64,000 nucleotides of DNA from positions 2,232,001-2,296,000 of the forward strand of contig CM074138.1 in NCBI GenBank assembly GCA_037178625.1, in the 5' to 3' direction. The position numbers were made by a program, and so were the translations under genes. Below the pieces are notes generated by a model that was not told the origin of the DNA, searched no databases, and saw only the letters and a list, made by a program, of their open reading frames with translations. Source of the stretch: Skeletonema tropicum (Eukaryota; Bacillariophyta; Thalassiosirophyceae; Thalassiosirales; Thalassiosiraceae). Each line of letters opens with the position of its first letter. Within the stretch, counting starts at the first letter, position 1. Shown piece after piece: positions 20,399 to 32,211 of this stretch.

Positions 20399-22996
20399 TT
20401 AACTTTCTTCTTCCTTGCCTCCGTCCAAACCCTTTACATTCGAGACATCAATATCATCCCCAAAGTCCGTCAATCCAGACATGATCGAAAGTCCCCCAAA
20501 TGAGATCCTCTCGGCGTCATCAATGCCCTCTAAATTCAAATCTTGCGATAACACACTACTCTTGGTTCCCCTACCAACACTATCCCTCTTGTTCGCCATG
20601 GCAACAAGACGAGGATCAATAGCCTTCTTAATCTTCTTCGGCCCACCCCCTCCACCTTGTCCATGACTCATCGTCTTCACCTCCACAGTCGCACCAGGCA
20701 AATGCGTATAATCATTCAAAGTAGCACCACCACCACCACCACCAGTCGATGCTCCTCCACTTCCTCCTCTAGCATACCTCGAATGAATACTAGTCGCCGA
20801 TAATCGCCTCGAATTCTTCTTCCGTTGCTCCTCATTATTCTTAATATCCTCTTCCACAATCTCATTCAACGACGCACCAATACTCATAAGATCCATCGTA
20901 TCAACCGAGCGGAAGGTATCCCGAATCCCCCCAATGCCCACATCATCCATGGATTGGAAGGAGGGACGTTCATCGGAATCGACCGACTTGAAGGTGTTCC
21001 GACCGATGGGTAAGTCGATATCATCAATGGATCGATCGCTATTGCCTCGTGCGATACTCCTTCGATTACCATCATTGAGGTTTGTTGGGACTTTGATAAC
21101 TTCCGCGGCGGCGGCGGCGTTGCTGTTGGATGTAGTATTGTTATAATTTGATGTTGCCTGTGACGACGACATGGAATTTTGTCTCCCACCACCACTACCA
21201 CCATCATCGTGATGCAAAAATTCTTGGAGTGATGCTTGATATTCTTCAATACTAAATTCTTTTTGGGAGTTGACTCCTCCTCCCCTACCTCCTCCTCCTC
21301 CTCCTCCCATGTTACCTCCACCCATGCTATTCATACCATTATTTACACCCATAGGATTCATATTGCCACCTCCTCCTCCACCCATGGGATTCATATTCAT
21401 ATTACCCATTCCCCCCGACGACGACTGAACATTCTCCGGCATTCCATTATTATTAGTGTTATATTGTTGATGAAGGGGTAAATCAAACGTATGACTCCCC
21501 TGACGCATCATCCGCAATCGATTCATATAGTCACGAGCCGCATTTGGATTTGGATTATTGGGTGACATGGATTGAGGGGAATCTTGATGCATAAATAATG
21601 GTGACTGTTGTTGTTGTTGCTGCTGCTGTGGATGATGATTTTGATTTCCATAAGGATGATGATTTCCTCCTCCTCCCATCATTCCACCCATGTTATTGGT
21701 ATTGTAATGTGAGGACATCATTCCCCCACCACCATTGTTCGTATTCCCTTGTTGTTGTTGCTGTTGCTGCTGCTGTTGACTCATCATAACCTTGGCATTT
21801 GCCAACCTTGCATCCAACTCTTGCTGCTTTTTAATCAACGCCTGATATTCTCTCAACACACTCTCTTCCCCCATGTAGGGTTGTACATCTCCACTATATC
21901 CAAAGTTATTATTCGTCGTCGTGTGTGAGTTGAGATGATGATTGGATCCTCCACCCATGTTGTTATTGTTATGGTTGTTGTTATTGTTACCACCACCCAT
22001 TCTCATTTTTTGTTCCTGCTTTTCTCGTAGCAATCGTTGAATTTCAGCTTCAATTAAATCATCCTCGGTACTATTCCCCATCATCCCACCACCACTGTTG
22101 TTGTTAGTATTGTTGTTGTTGAGAGTGTTACCACCACTTAGGACAGGGTCAATATTATATCCACCGTTATTTCCACCACCACCCATGTGAGACATACCTC
22201 CATACCCACCACCACCCATATTGTTGGTATTCCCCCCTCCTCCCCCATATCCACCCATGCTCGTATACGGATTCATCTGCTGCTGCTGCTGTTGATGATG
22301 CTGTTGCTGCTGCTGTGACATTCCTCCCCCACCACTCATACCAAATCCCCCACCTCCATCCTGTCCTCCTCCTCCTCCCTGCCCCACATGCTTCTGCTGC
22401 TGTTGTTGCTGCTCCTTCAAAAGTGCCGCCTTACTCATCAACGTGGCATAATCCTCCGGACAAGCCTCCCCATTCGCCGTAACAGTCTTTACCAACGCCG
22501 CTACTGCCTCATTCGCTGCACCATTACGTTCACGTAAACATTGGGAGGCTTTTTCACGTGCCTTTTTATCACCTACATCGTACCAATAGACCTTTTCCTT
22601 ATTCTTCTTTTTACTACTACCTCCACCACCTCCACTACCAGTGTCAAACTGTGACTGTTGTTGTTGAGCCGCCTTGGTCTCCTCCTTAATCTCCTCAACC
22701 GTAATCAAATTCAATGATATCATCATCTTTACATCCATCTTGGCCAAAAATCTTCCGGGGGGGTTCATCCCCCTCCATTCTTTAACGACATCCCGTGCTA
22801 CATTTGGTTTATCACTTTTGGATGCAGCCAGGTATCGTAATTTATGTGCCGCGACGAGTTTACGGAATTTGATATTCCCCGAGTGAGCGTTGGTCCCCCC
22901 GCCTCGACCGCAGAGGATGTCGTTTTCACCAGGGTTGAGAATGTTGGTTAGGGGGTATTGATTGTTGTTGTTGGAGGAAGGGGGATATTGGCTCAT
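20399..22996 (-). CDS. DUF6824-domain protein with long Gln/Asn/Gly tracts, 865 aa
   Basis: The start ATG at 22996 is followed by an N-terminal conserved domain: NPGENDILCGRGGGTNAHSG, FRKLVAAHKLRYLAA, NVARDVVKEWRGMNPPGRFL, then VYWYDVGDKKAREKASQCLR (residues about 20-165). This is the DUF6824 domain, abundant in diatoms and often found in predicted nuclear or regulatory proteins. The rest is low complexity: poly-Gln, Asn and Gly/Met runs to about residue 600, then Ser-rich segments with repeated DTFRSVD / NTFKSVDSDE motifs (about 650-710) that look like phosphorylation sites. A Lys-rich GGPKKIKKAIDP segment lies near 790. The uninterrupted frame through long repeats supports selection. Function unknown; a regulatory role is inferred. 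Confidence 0.85.
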   Translation of the reverse strand: MSQYPPSSNNNNQYPLTNILNPGENDILCGRGGGTNAHSGNIKFRKLVAAHKLRYLAASKSDKPNVARDVVKEWRGMNPPGRFLAKMDVKMMISLNLITVEEIKEETKAAQQQQSQFDTGSGGGGGSSKKKNKEKVYWYDVGDKKAREKASQCLRERNGAANEAVAALVKTVTANGEACPEDYATLMSKAALLKEQQQQQQKHVGQGGGGGQDGGGGFGMSGGGGMSQQQQQHHQQQQQQMNPYTSMGGYGGGGGNTNNMGGGGYGGMSHMGGGGNNGGYNIDPVLSGGNTLNNNNTNNNSGGGMMGNSTEDDLIEAEIQRLLREKQEQKMRMGGGNNNNNHNNNNMGGGSNHHLNSHTTTNNNFGYSGDVQPYMGEESVLREYQALIKKQQELDARLANAKVMMSQQQQQQQQQQGNTNNGGGGMMSSHYNTNNMGGMMGGGGNHHPYGNQNHHPQQQQQQQQSPLFMHQDSPQSMSPNNPNPNAARDYMNRLRMMRQGSHTFDLPLHQQYNTNNNGMPENVQSSSGGMGNMNMNPMGGGGGGNMNPMGVNNGMNSMGGGNMGGGGGGGRGGGVNSQKEFSIEEYQASLQEFLHHDDGGSGGGRQNSMSSSQATSNYNNTTSNSNAAAAAEVIKVPTNLNDGNRRSIARGNSDRSIDDIDLPIGRNTFKSVDSDERPSFQSMDDVGIGGIRDTFRSVDTMDLMSIGASLNEIVEEDIKNNEEQRKKNSRRLSATSIHSRYARGGSGGASTGGGGGGATLNDYTHLPGATVEVKTMSHGQGGGGGPKKIKKAIDPRLVAMANKRDSVGRGTKSSVLSQDLNLEGIDDAERISFGGLSIMSGLTDFGDDIDVSNVKGLDGGKEEES

Positions 22997-23379
22997 GGTG
23001 GTGATTGATATACGTAAAAGTCACTATTATTTTGGGTGTATGACGTTTGTCGTTGTTGATGATGGGCTTTTGCGAGGAATATGTGAAATTTGAAATAATG
23101 ACTAACACGATTGAAATAAAGAAAGAGATGTGCAAGTCTTTATCTCTTGTGTTTTGTTGTTAAATAATAGATTGAGTGGAAGGATTCAACTATATACGGA
23201 GATATGGATCACCTCCACTGCTCGAAATAGAGAATTACAGTGCAATACTATTTACCACTTATGAACTGCTGTGTTGGACTTGAAGGATGGAGACATTCAA
23301 CGGATTTGTTGATCGTGTTGTCGTGTCGTTTTTCAACTACTTATATCAACTGCATGTGCGTGCGTGCACTTTGCCATGC
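22997..23379. other. Spacer between DUF6824 gene start and MULE
   Basis: About 380 bases, presumably the 5' region of the DUF6824 gene. No TATA or repeat structure worth calling. Confidence 0.35.
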
Positions 23380-23658
23380 ATGTTCGGGGGAACACCATTT
23401 CCTCGCCCGCGGGCGGGGAAACCCGAATCTCCAATCTCCGATCTCCAACTTTTTGAGGTGATGGGATGGGTGTCTTCTATCCAACCCCAATGATTTCTCA
23501 CCTACAAGAAAGAGAGAGGTTCCAACTACAAACGGTCGTCCACAATTTATTCGAAGGAGCCGCCCAGCACAGCACCATCGATCATATCACCATGGTACAA
23601 TAGGTACTTGTATCGTCATCCGCAACCTATTCAACACCACCACCATACGATACAACGG

Positions 23659-23720
23659 TGCTGTCCGTTTAGAAAATGCTTGCTGTCCGTTTAGAAAATT
23701 CTTGCTGTCCGTTTAGAAAA
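23659..23720. repeat. Three 18-bp direct repeats, 22-bp period
   Basis: TGCTGTCCGTTTAGAAAA occurs at 23659, 23681 and 23703. They lie just inside the left TIR of the MULE, where subterminal transposase-binding repeats are common. Confidence 0.75.
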
Positions 23721-24570
23721 GCTAAGTGAAGAATCGTCGTTTTGTGTATATTTGAATCTATTACATACAGCCTTACAAAAAATGTCGTTACTCACGAAAT
23801 ACTCTTTCTGTGTTTCAGTAGAAACAAAATGCAGGTAAACTACTATTAACCTCCTCCGTTTGCTATTACAGTTGGCGTCATTTATTAGCTGAGCTGTCGG
23901 GTTTGGCTTCGGGAGAGATTGTCGTTAACGCACGCAGGAAGGCAAGGTTCTCTTGACTTACACTTGGAGTGCACATGCATGATCATCTATTTGACAATCA
24001 GCCTCTGTAGCATGCGGATTTGAAGCAATAACGGTGAGTTGTTGTTGTCTCGTCTTGTGTTTCGTCTCGCATCGAAAACTACTTGGCGTATGTTCTGTAT
24101 TGGACGTCATTATCGTTCCACTTCGTGTAAACTCTTCAGACCCTCTCTACTTACTTATAACCTTCTAGATGTAAATGGAAATGGGCAACGATGGCAACTA
24201 TTCCATATAGATCACAACATGAACGCAGTGAAACTTTGATTCGCTGATGAGCCACCTCTCGACCGCATTCCAAAGCTCCACGTATACGTGCGACGAAGGA
24301 CTTCTTCTTGAAATCATTCTGCACATGCTGCAGTTATTTCACTCTAGGCGGCATTTGAATGTCCTTGTTGCAAATGCGAACTATGTCTCTATGTAACGCA
24401 CCATTCGAAGGGTCATAAAGTAAATATCACTTGATATTTGGGAGTGTCTTTGAGTAATGCAAATGATTGATACTTAGAATTGAATGGGAATAGAGTCAAC
24501 CGTACAACGCCGTCGCAATCTTTCCCCAGCAGGATAAGCACAACATCACTGAAAACAACGTCAAGCAGCA

Positions 24571-24830
24571 CATGGCCTTTGGGAGCGATATGATCTTCAA
24601 CCTTCCAATTCAATGCGGACATGAACGAGATCAACTCGCCGCCAACGCTGTGCCGACAAGGACATCAAGCGAATCAATGCCAAACGCTATAGTTACGATT
24701 ATCGCGTTGGAGAACAAGGTCGTGAAGAAGATATTTGATCCTGCCAAGCTCGACGATCGTTGGAAGGGCCCCTTGTCATAATGAAACTTAATGTCGGCGA
24801 AAGTAAAATAGTATTAGTCTGGGATAGATT
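24571..24830 (+). pseudogene. Remnant of retroelement pol (integrase C-terminal end)
   Basis: Piecing frames together gives AFGSDMIFNLP, KRINAKRYSYDYRVGEQ, VVKKIFDPAKLDDRWKGPL and VIMKLNVGES. This order (a conserved D-x-hydrophobic start, basic linker, YDYRVG, then KL..R..GP) is typical of the C-terminal end of LTR-retrotransposon integrases of Ty3/gypsy type. At least three frameshifts are needed. No LTRs or protease/RT domains are seen, so it is a fragment inside the MULE, either captured or from an earlier insertion. Confidence 0.5.
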
Positions 24831-26286
24831 GCATCTTGTATCATAATTAGTAGTCGTACAGCCATCGCTACTCGGCTGCATCTATCATACAACATAGTAT
24901 TCTAATGTTTAGGAGGAAAACTGATGAAATGGCAGGCAAAGTGAAATCAATCTGTTAATTGGTTATTGATACATCTATGGATACTCCAAAGAGTGACCAC
25001 AGCAAGTTAATCAATCTCAGGAGCTTACTTGACTCTTTCCAAAACTTCTGCGGATGAAAAGGGTGGCCGGCGAAGTCATGTTAACTGGTGTTACTAGTGA
25101 TCAGCTCAGTATTCTCTCCTACAAGATTCATAATAGTTCGATCGCAATCCATTCCTCTAAGAGACAAACCCGTCCAGTTCTAATCCCATTGGAAGCGTGG
25201 AGGCAGAAAGGATAGCAATTCCGCTAACGATCAAGAAGACTAGGAAGTTGACAATGACCTCCATTCACCTTGCCCATACATATTGTGTTGAAATTGGTTT
25301 GCATTAAAGTGTGTTGGTATAACCAATAAACCAACAATGCCAACATGAAAGCGTCCGTCAAACGTTGGTTCGATTCGAAGTCTCCTGATTCGGGTGGCTT
25401 CCGCCGTGTCGCTGGAGGCAGCAGAAGATTGTCATCTCATTCTTGACAACTCATATTCTTTCCTCTCTATGTCGGATTGCTCTTCCTTGCTGCGAAGCGT
25501 GCGGCAAAGATGGTAATGTGTTAAAGAGAATACACTCTTATTGAAAGCATCTTTTTCCATTATTATTTGCAATGCCTCTGTTATTTATGATACATTGGAT
25601 GACATCGGCAATTTCAATCATTGTAGATACTACAAGGAAAACGAATTGATGAGTTTTTGCAATTACAAATATAAAATAATAAGATTTTTGGACAAGGAGG
25701 AAGTCTTACCTATTAAAACAAAGCGTTCAGATGATATGATCGCATGTGAACTCAATTCGTGCTCTCTCCTTTCAAGTATTTGTTTTGAGCGACGAATGGC
25801 CACTTCAATTCTGACACTTCGACAGAGAATAATATTGAATTGTCGTCGTATCTGTACCCCTTCCACTGCCCGCAAAGTGGGGTGCACATTCTTTATCGGC
25901 AGCGGAGATGTTGTTGTTATTTTGAGGCTGCGGCAGCCTACTTTCCACAAATCATGATCGACTATTTGAATTTTTATAAACGGTTTGTGGTTGTTGCGAC
26001 TGTTTCATGTTTGAATTACTAGGATTTGTATCCCTACGGTGGTGTTGAATAGGTCGAGGATGACAGAGGCAGGCATGGTGGCAGCGCTTATCATGACGTT
26101 GTACCAATGGTGATGGATCACGCAGCGCTGCGACCGTTTGTAGTTGGATTCCTCTTTCTTGTAGGTGAGAAATCATTGGGGTTGGATAGAAGACATCCAT
26201 CCCATCACCTCAAAAAGTTGGAGATCGGAGATTGGAGATTCGGGTTTCACCGCCCGCGGGCGAGGAAATGGTGTTCCATGTTCGGG

Positions 26287-28594
26287 CGGTTGATTTTTCT
26301 GAGATGCATTCTTGATGGGGTCTTTTTGACTCGATTGACACGCCACGTCATTTCTTCTACAAACGGATAAACCCTACAGTCTACACCAAGCAATGTAAAG
26401 TCTACACCGGTTCAATATACAAATGTGCAGATGTGAGTTCTTTTATGTTCTTATGTAGTTATATTTATCGGTGGACTTGCGGTGCGGCAGAATTCTGTCT
26501 TTTTGACAGAATTCTGTTAGCTGGAGAATTAATTTAATTCCTACATAACACTGCGCCATGCCTACACCAGTTCCACCATAGGATTCTACAGAGCACGTAG
26601 GAGGTCATCCAAATTTGGTTGGGCTTATAATATTTGTCACATGTAGTTCTTTTGGCTGCCAAAAGTTGTACTTCCGACAAATTTGGCCATGGTCGGCTAT
26701 TTTTTTTTGTGAAAAAATGTTGAGCGCCTAAATGGGTGTAAATTCCTACGTACAAATTCTACAGGACACAACTCACATCTCTTTCACCTGGTGTTCACCT
26801 AGCAATAACAACCTCTTGCCTTCAGGTAGGAAGAGAGGATATATTGGGGTGTGTTAATAACTTATAACAATCAAAAGACTCCTATTGAAGAGATTATGAA
26901 CAAATATGCCGCTCGGCGCCGCGTGAATGCTCGGATTTTCCACTGGTAGGAGGATAAAACACGAATCTTCCCTGTCGTTATTTTGCCATCCGAAACACTC
27001 TCCGGTGATAAAGACTGTTATCGCAAGATATGTCAGAAATAGAACTGAAAGACATAATATCTGGACCAGCAACAATCCTGCCTTGCCACCGCTGTTGGCG
27101 GTTGTCTCGTAAATGGTAACAATGCAGCTACGTCGCTGTTGAAGCCGGTGACGAAGATAACAAATCGAAGGGAGGATATCGACTTTGTCCGTAATTAGGC
27201 AGTGACGAATATGACTATGGTGATCAAACCCCGGAGAATACATTAGATGAATGCCAAGATGTAATAACCGTCGACGATGGTTTATATCAATCTCAAATAT
27301 GGGGATAAAGGGGGATCTTCGGCTGTTGTACTTTTTCCCCCCCTCCGCCGAATGCATCAAAGGTGACCACGTGACAAGACATTGATGGTAATCCTACATC
27401 ATTTCCTCCTCAATTATGGCTTAACTTGGATGTATGGATCATCCCGTGTCCTGCCTTTGCATCAATCCCGGCCGTATCGGATTGCAACCCCTATTTGGTG
27501 GAACTTCTCTGGTACTTGAACAACAAAAGTTGTGGGAAGCATACTGATTATTGCCACCAAATACTTGTTCAACTTAATACCAGCACGGCGCCGCCGTGTG
27601 TATTGCAACTATTGAGGTACGGAGGCATGTGCTTGACTTGCAAAGCGTTCATCTACTTGAATATGCTCCTCTACATGGTGCTGAACGGCACAACAGTCTG
27701 TGGATTTTTTTGAGATTTTTTTGACCGGTATACCTACACAACACAACGTTGTACTACTTCTGTATGTGATATGAGGACCCAACTTTTTTGTGCTTCCAAG
27801 AAGGGTGTTTGGTGGTGTGGTTGATGCTTTGGGATGCGTCAATACAACCTTGGAAGTTGTAGTAACTAATTGTTATATATGCGACAGAATTCTGTTCGAC
27901 GAAAATATATTTTTTTTGTGTTTAGTTAGAGTTAATAATGATTGTGTTGTCGTTGGCATTATGCGGTCATTGATGCACCGTTGGAAAGCTCTCGTTTTCC
28001 TCTTTTCAGTGGATATAACGACCTTTTTCGGAAAGTTTTAAAAAGTTAAAATGACCGTGCCCGAAAATGCGACAGAATTCTGTTTTTGGACCGATACCCC
28101 CCCGTTATTGAAACGACATGGGCGCAAAGAAAAAGAGCTAAGTGGTACCGCTACCTTTACTCGGTCTTATTTGGCCCTGTAAGTTTGGAACAGGTTCAAC
28201 TTTCTGCATTGAAGTTGTTGTCTCCAGTTTCGCTGAGGTGTTTCGTTGTTTTTTTCAGGCCTACCAGGCGCTTTTTGTTGGCAGCGCGCGCGCTCAAGTA
28301 GGCCATGTAAGTGCAACATCCGGTCCAAAGAAGAGTATGTAGACGAACAGTACCCCCCTAACTTTGCTTGTACCTACCCCCCTCCAAATCTCAGCCTAGA
28401 GTGTAAAGTTTTGTACCCCCCTCATCGACAGTGTGGTGGACGTCGTAGTGTTTTTTTAGTTGTACCCCCCTTCGAACTCAGCCTAGCCAAATTTGGGGGT
28501 ACTTTTCGTGTAGGCTTATTTATGTATTTTACAGACACTCAATAAATGAGACACAAAATTACAATAGGCCGCTCCTCACATCATACTTATAGTG
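26287..28594. other. 2.3-kb gene-poor stretch with repeated palindrome
   Basis: No supported gene. The 12-base palindrome ACAGAATTCTGT occurs at 26506-26517, 27884-27895 and 28072-28083, with a near copy at 26487-26498. AATTCCTAC motifs occur at 26536 and 26741. Runs of GTACCCCCC occur near 28350-28490. The longest ORF (26854-27360, minus) has no recognisable features. Confidence 0.45.
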
Positions 28595-28771
28595 ACAGTG
28601 AGTTCACCATTTCCCGCCTTGGGAATTGCCCAACCACATTAGTTGCCCGTTCAGAAATCCGGACACAAATGCGGACACTAATGGTTCCTTGTTAGAGTGG
28701 TAGTTGCCCGTCCATGGTTTGCCCGCCACCTTGAGAGGAACTCCCGCGGGCAATAACGGTGGACTCACTGT
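28595..28771. mobile_element. Small MITE-like element, 177 bp
   Basis: The left end ACAGTGAGTTCACC (28595-28608) is inverted at the right end as GGTGGACTCACTGT (28758-28771), with one mismatch; further in both arms contain CCCGC. Size and TIRs fit a MITE. A CAGTGAG terminus next to TA on the right suggests a Tc1/mariner relative, but no clean TSD is visible on the left. Confidence 0.5.
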
Positions 28772-28942
28772 ACAGTTTACCCGTGCGCGGCATAGTAAGT
28801 ACACAAGACCATTTTCGGAAAGAATAGACTTCCCTTTTCCCTTCAGCAGCCTTCAGCTACATACCACCATTGCTAAAGTTTACAAGCTGCAGCAACATCA
28901 ATCCACAACATTAGCGCCGCCACCGCCAACGCCACAGCCAAC

Positions 28943-29569
28943 ATGCAGAACAACAATGATGAGAATAGCAGAAATGAACCTCCATCACCCTCGCAGAAAC
29001 AGGATACAGAGGACTCAACAATAGCCGTATTAATAGTGCCAACGAAGACTCATGACGGTGGTGGGATGAATGTCCACCCGATTGCGAATGGAGGAGGAGG
29101 TCAGCAATCCACCAATGACAATGACGGTGGAAGCAGGAGTGAAACTGCAACGACGACGACAAGCAATAGTCGACCTGACAACTTTCAAATTTACTCAGAT
29201 AACGACACACGAATGAGGACGTTGTTGGGGTTAGAACCACCCTCGAATCCGACCGATGGAGAAGAGCAGGACGATTGGCGTCAGCTTACTGGTTTTCAGG
29301 GGTTAGGCCACCGCCGTCGCCAACCAGGCAACGATGATGATGCTCCTGAGGCAGTACCTGCTAATGGCAACAGAGAAACGACGACGCCACGTCGAACTCG
29401 ACTATCCTGGGAGGTCCATAATTCATGTTTCGAAAATATGTGGATGCAACGTGGTGAGCTAGAGATAGATGAACTTGTGAACGAACCTGAGCCTCCCCTT
29501 GAGGAGCCAAGGCAAGAGCAACAACGTGGAAGTGGAGGAGGAAACCAGAACCAGAACGGACAAGATTAG
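28943..29569 (+). CDS. Hypothetical 208-aa disordered protein
   Basis: Open from ATG 28943 to a stop at 29567-29569. The N-terminal half is Asn/Ser/Thr/Gly-rich. The more conserved-looking part is central and C-terminal: NFQIYSDNDTRMRTLLGLEP, DDWRQLTGFQGLGHRRRQPG, RRTRLSWEVHNSCFENMWMQ and GELEIDELVNEPEPPLEEP. It ends with Gln/Gly/Asn-rich sequence. I recognise no domain. A length over 200 aa with amphipathic and aromatic blocks favours a real gene. The MITE ends 171 bases upstream of the ATG. Confidence 0.55.
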   Translation: MQNNNDENSRNEPPSPSQKQDTEDSTIAVLIVPTKTHDGGGMNVHPIANGGGGQQSTNDNDGGSRSETATTTTSNSRPDNFQIYSDNDTRMRTLLGLEPPSNPTDGEEQDDWRQLTGFQGLGHRRRQPGNDDDAPEAVPANGNRETTTPRRTRLSWEVHNSCFENMWMQRGELEIDELVNEPEPPLEEPRQEQQRGSGGGNQNQNGQD

Positions 29570-31374
29570 GAGGAATGACAGATGCTCACGCCCATTGGCT
29601 TCAGCCTAGATTAACATCCGAAAAGTGGTTGTCCTAATGCTAATACAGTTGCTACTGGCTATTCTCTTTCCACCTACTTCTTTCAATCTATCGTATTAAT
29701 AGGCCTGTGCGATGGTGTTCAATGATGTAAAGATCTACAAATTTCATGTAGTTTCCGAGTATCTTCACGCATAAAGTACCATAGCATCATTCTCTCCAAC
29801 TTCCTGTTTTCACTCATTTCCAAAAAGCCTCTTGTATCCGGCATGATTCGATGAAAACCGCTTCAATACTTTATTACCGGCATGATTCGATGAAAACCGC
29901 TTGAACTAAGACTGTTCTGTCTTCATCCACGAAGAAAGACCCGGGTTATCCTTAAAAGTGAAAGGTTAGTAAAAGCATAGTCATCAACTCAAGACGCGGT
30001 AGGACTCTCACAAGGACTAAAAGACGTTCTTCAATCATGTCAATTAAGCAAAATGAATGGAAACGAATTCTGCAGAACAGAATTTGCATTCCTCAGTTCA
30101 AGCATGCGTAGGAAATAGTATCTTTTACGGTATCGTACTCTCGAGTGGCAAATTCGTGCTGAGGAGTACGAGAGAGTCCAAAATGTGGGATCAGCGTTCA
30201 TGGCCACCCTGCCCACGCTGCCAACAAGAACAGAAACACAATGGACCTCTCTCCGCTAATCACACAACATTATACTCTCAAGATGACGGAACAGCATATC
30301 TCCTTTACATAATTCCGATGAAGCGATTGATGAAAGTCCCTTCATCAATTATGGGTTTCCTCCGAGTACAAAAAGGTGCTATTACAACTTTCCTACGTAC
30401 AAACCATAGGTATTTAGCCGGTTGTTTTTTACTAGCGTTTTTCACGTAGATGCCGACACACCGGGAGACAGCAATACCCATTCTATCGGCTGCTGGCAAT
30501 GGAATTACAGCATAATATTAAGAAGACGATTCAATCCGACCCTGTTGAGAATGATAGTGCTCTTGGAACACAAAATCGGGCCACTACAACGAAGTTCTGC
30601 TGGGTATTTGACAAAATTCAAAATTTAGGTAAATTTAGGTCTCTGGTACATATCTTTAATATCTATATATTACAATGAACACTGATTAAGATGGGCAGAC
30701 AAGAGCATAGAGCATTATCAAGAGCATGAGTTTTTAATTTTTAACACTTTGTGGGATTCTTCGGTCAACCGATATTGTCTTTCTCTTCCTCGCAGCCTCA
30801 CAGTTGACAAAAGACAGAGGCACCACTTGTGTAGCTGACAGAGGCACTGCTTGTGCAGCAGGCGGAGATTGCCGCTCAAACATATCATCTCGCAGAAGCA
30901 CTCTGTTGCTTTGAAGGTGGAATGCATCTCTATTGCTTTGTGTATTGTTCTCCACGGCGGGTGTGGGGTGTGGCTACTGGTGACCGTGCATCATCAGGAA
31001 TCAGGAGGCACCATACCAAAGCAGATAGAGTGTAAGTAACACACATGGGTGATAATTTCAATTGGCGAATAGAAGCACATGTGTAGTGTCAACTTCGTGC
31101 CACACATTTTTCTAAAATAATAGTAGTTCCTATGTATTATTTCTATGAACCTATTGACAACATCTAGCTAGAGAGGATTGACGACCTCTTTGCTATTGAC
31201 CACGTGTACGAAGTGTCTACCAAGTGTCAACCGTCGACACGAGCTATGAAGTGTCTACAAAGTGTCTACCCTAGATGAGACATACTTGCATAAGGTACCC
31301 CTGAACGTGTGGTTGTTACAAAGAAGATGACCCGCATTCGAAGGTGATGGCCAAGGCAAGGCCACCGTTGTGGA
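29570..31374. other. 1.8-kb spacer with a 26-base direct repeat
   Basis: CCGGCATGATTCGATGAAAACCGCTT occurs twice near 29838 and 29878 (about 40 bases apart). The ORF at 30057-30449 (130 aa) has no recognisable features and is probably chance. No RNA gene seen. Confidence 0.4.
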
Positions 31375-32211
31375 TCACTCGGGCTTTGGGCTGCCACTGG
31401 ATGACGAACTAGAATCGCATTGAGCTTGAGCCAGCACTGGAGATGAACAACTGGAATTGCTATTCAGAGAGCTCACACTTTGATCTTGAGCATTAGGGTG
31501 TACAATTCGTTTCCTTTTCCGTCTAATTTGTGTCGAATTCTGGCTTTTATTTCGTGGTGTTTCAGCTTCATCTTCCTGGGATGAGAGGAGTTGATCTGTC
31601 CCTGCATCTGCGGATGAAGAAGAACTTGAATCATTTAAGGATCGATCATGCAGAGCATGATAAAGAAGATCAGTAGAAGACGGGCTTGAATCAGTTGTTG
31701 TTGAGCTTACACTTCTTTGCGGATGACATTTTGACGACTTTTCTGTGGTTGTGGTCTTTCCGTTCTCTGACTTGTTTGGGTCTAAAGATGTTGAAGTTGA
31801 AGAACTTCTTGAATCGTTGAGGGATCCCACACTTGTCTCGGTAGCACAATCTGATGACGCAACGCCTATTTCTTTCTGTTGCTCATCGCTCGTGGCTTTC
31901 TTCTTCTGTTCTAGTGTAGCGGTGTTGCATTTACATTCACCCATCCCACGCATCAATGGTGATGAGGCGTGCTCGTTACCTGAATGAACGTCTGAGGATG
32001 CGAGCTTGTCAACACATGTCCAGGCCTCATTACGAGTGTGGGTGGCGGTGCCTCCTGGAGCAGCCAGACAAACGAGTGAACCTAAACCGCTTGATGCGGT
32101 GTCGTCGATGTTTCCGACTTGATGTTGAGAGCATCGATTTACATTAGCATTTGCAAGCTGACCACTCTCATCATTTTTTGAACAGCTGCATTGAGGCCCA
32201 GCTGGCTGCAT
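31375..32211 (-). CDS. Hypothetical Ser-rich 278-aa protein with NLS-like motif
   Basis: ATG at 32211. The N-terminal third has spaced Cys/His residues (PQCSCSK, NRCSQHQ, GECKCNT). The rest is Ser/Thr/Asp-rich with runs such as SSSSSSADAGTD. A basic cluster IRRKRKRIVHP near residue 232 could direct it to the nucleus. Repeated phrases DRSLNDSSSS and SVGSLNDSRSSS suggest internal duplication. No domain recognised. Length without a stop supports a gene, but biased composition makes it easier to stay open by chance. Confidence 0.5.
   Translation of the reverse strand: MQPAGPQCSCSKNDESGQLANANVNRCSQHQVGNIDDTASSGLGSLVCLAAPGGTATHTRNEAWTCVDKLASSDVHSGNEHASSPLMRGMGECKCNTATLEQKKKATSDEQQKEIGVASSDCATETSVGSLNDSRSSSTSTSLDPNKSENGKTTTTEKSSKCHPQRSVSSTTTDSSPSSTDLLYHALHDRSLNDSSSSSSADAGTDQLLSSQEDEAETPRNKSQNSTQIRRKRKRIVHPNAQDQSVSSLNSNSSCSSPVLAQAQCDSSSSSSGSPKPE

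Larger units (their letters stand above)
23389..26277. mobile_element. MULE-type transposon, 2889 bp, long TIRs, 9-bp TSD
   Basis: The ends read GGAACACCATTTCCTCGCCC inward on both strands. Similarity continues for roughly 250 bases (23389 to about 23650 and about 26030 to 26277) with few differences. ATGTTCGGG is duplicated exactly at 23380-23388 and 26278-26286. Long TIRs with a 9-bp TSD are diagnostic of Mutator-like elements. No MULE transposase is recognisable inside, so it is nonautonomous. The interior contains three direct repeats (23659-23720) and a retroelement pol remnant (24571-24830). The remaining interior shows only short ORFs. Confidence 0.85.

Noticed and set aside
23659..23720. 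Possible CRISPR-like repeats
   Set aside because: Only three 18-bp repeats with 4-bp spacing, inside a eukaryotic transposon.
25541..25957. 138-aa ORF inside the MULE
   Set aside because: Opposite-strand ORF of similar length, no recognisable motif; likely chance.
26854..27360. 168-aa ORF on the minus strand with a hydrophobic stretch
   Set aside because: No motif, no homologous copy, and one ORF of this length is expected by chance in 64 kb.
30057..30449. 130-aa ORF
   Set aside because: Composition not protein-like and overlapping frames look equally open.
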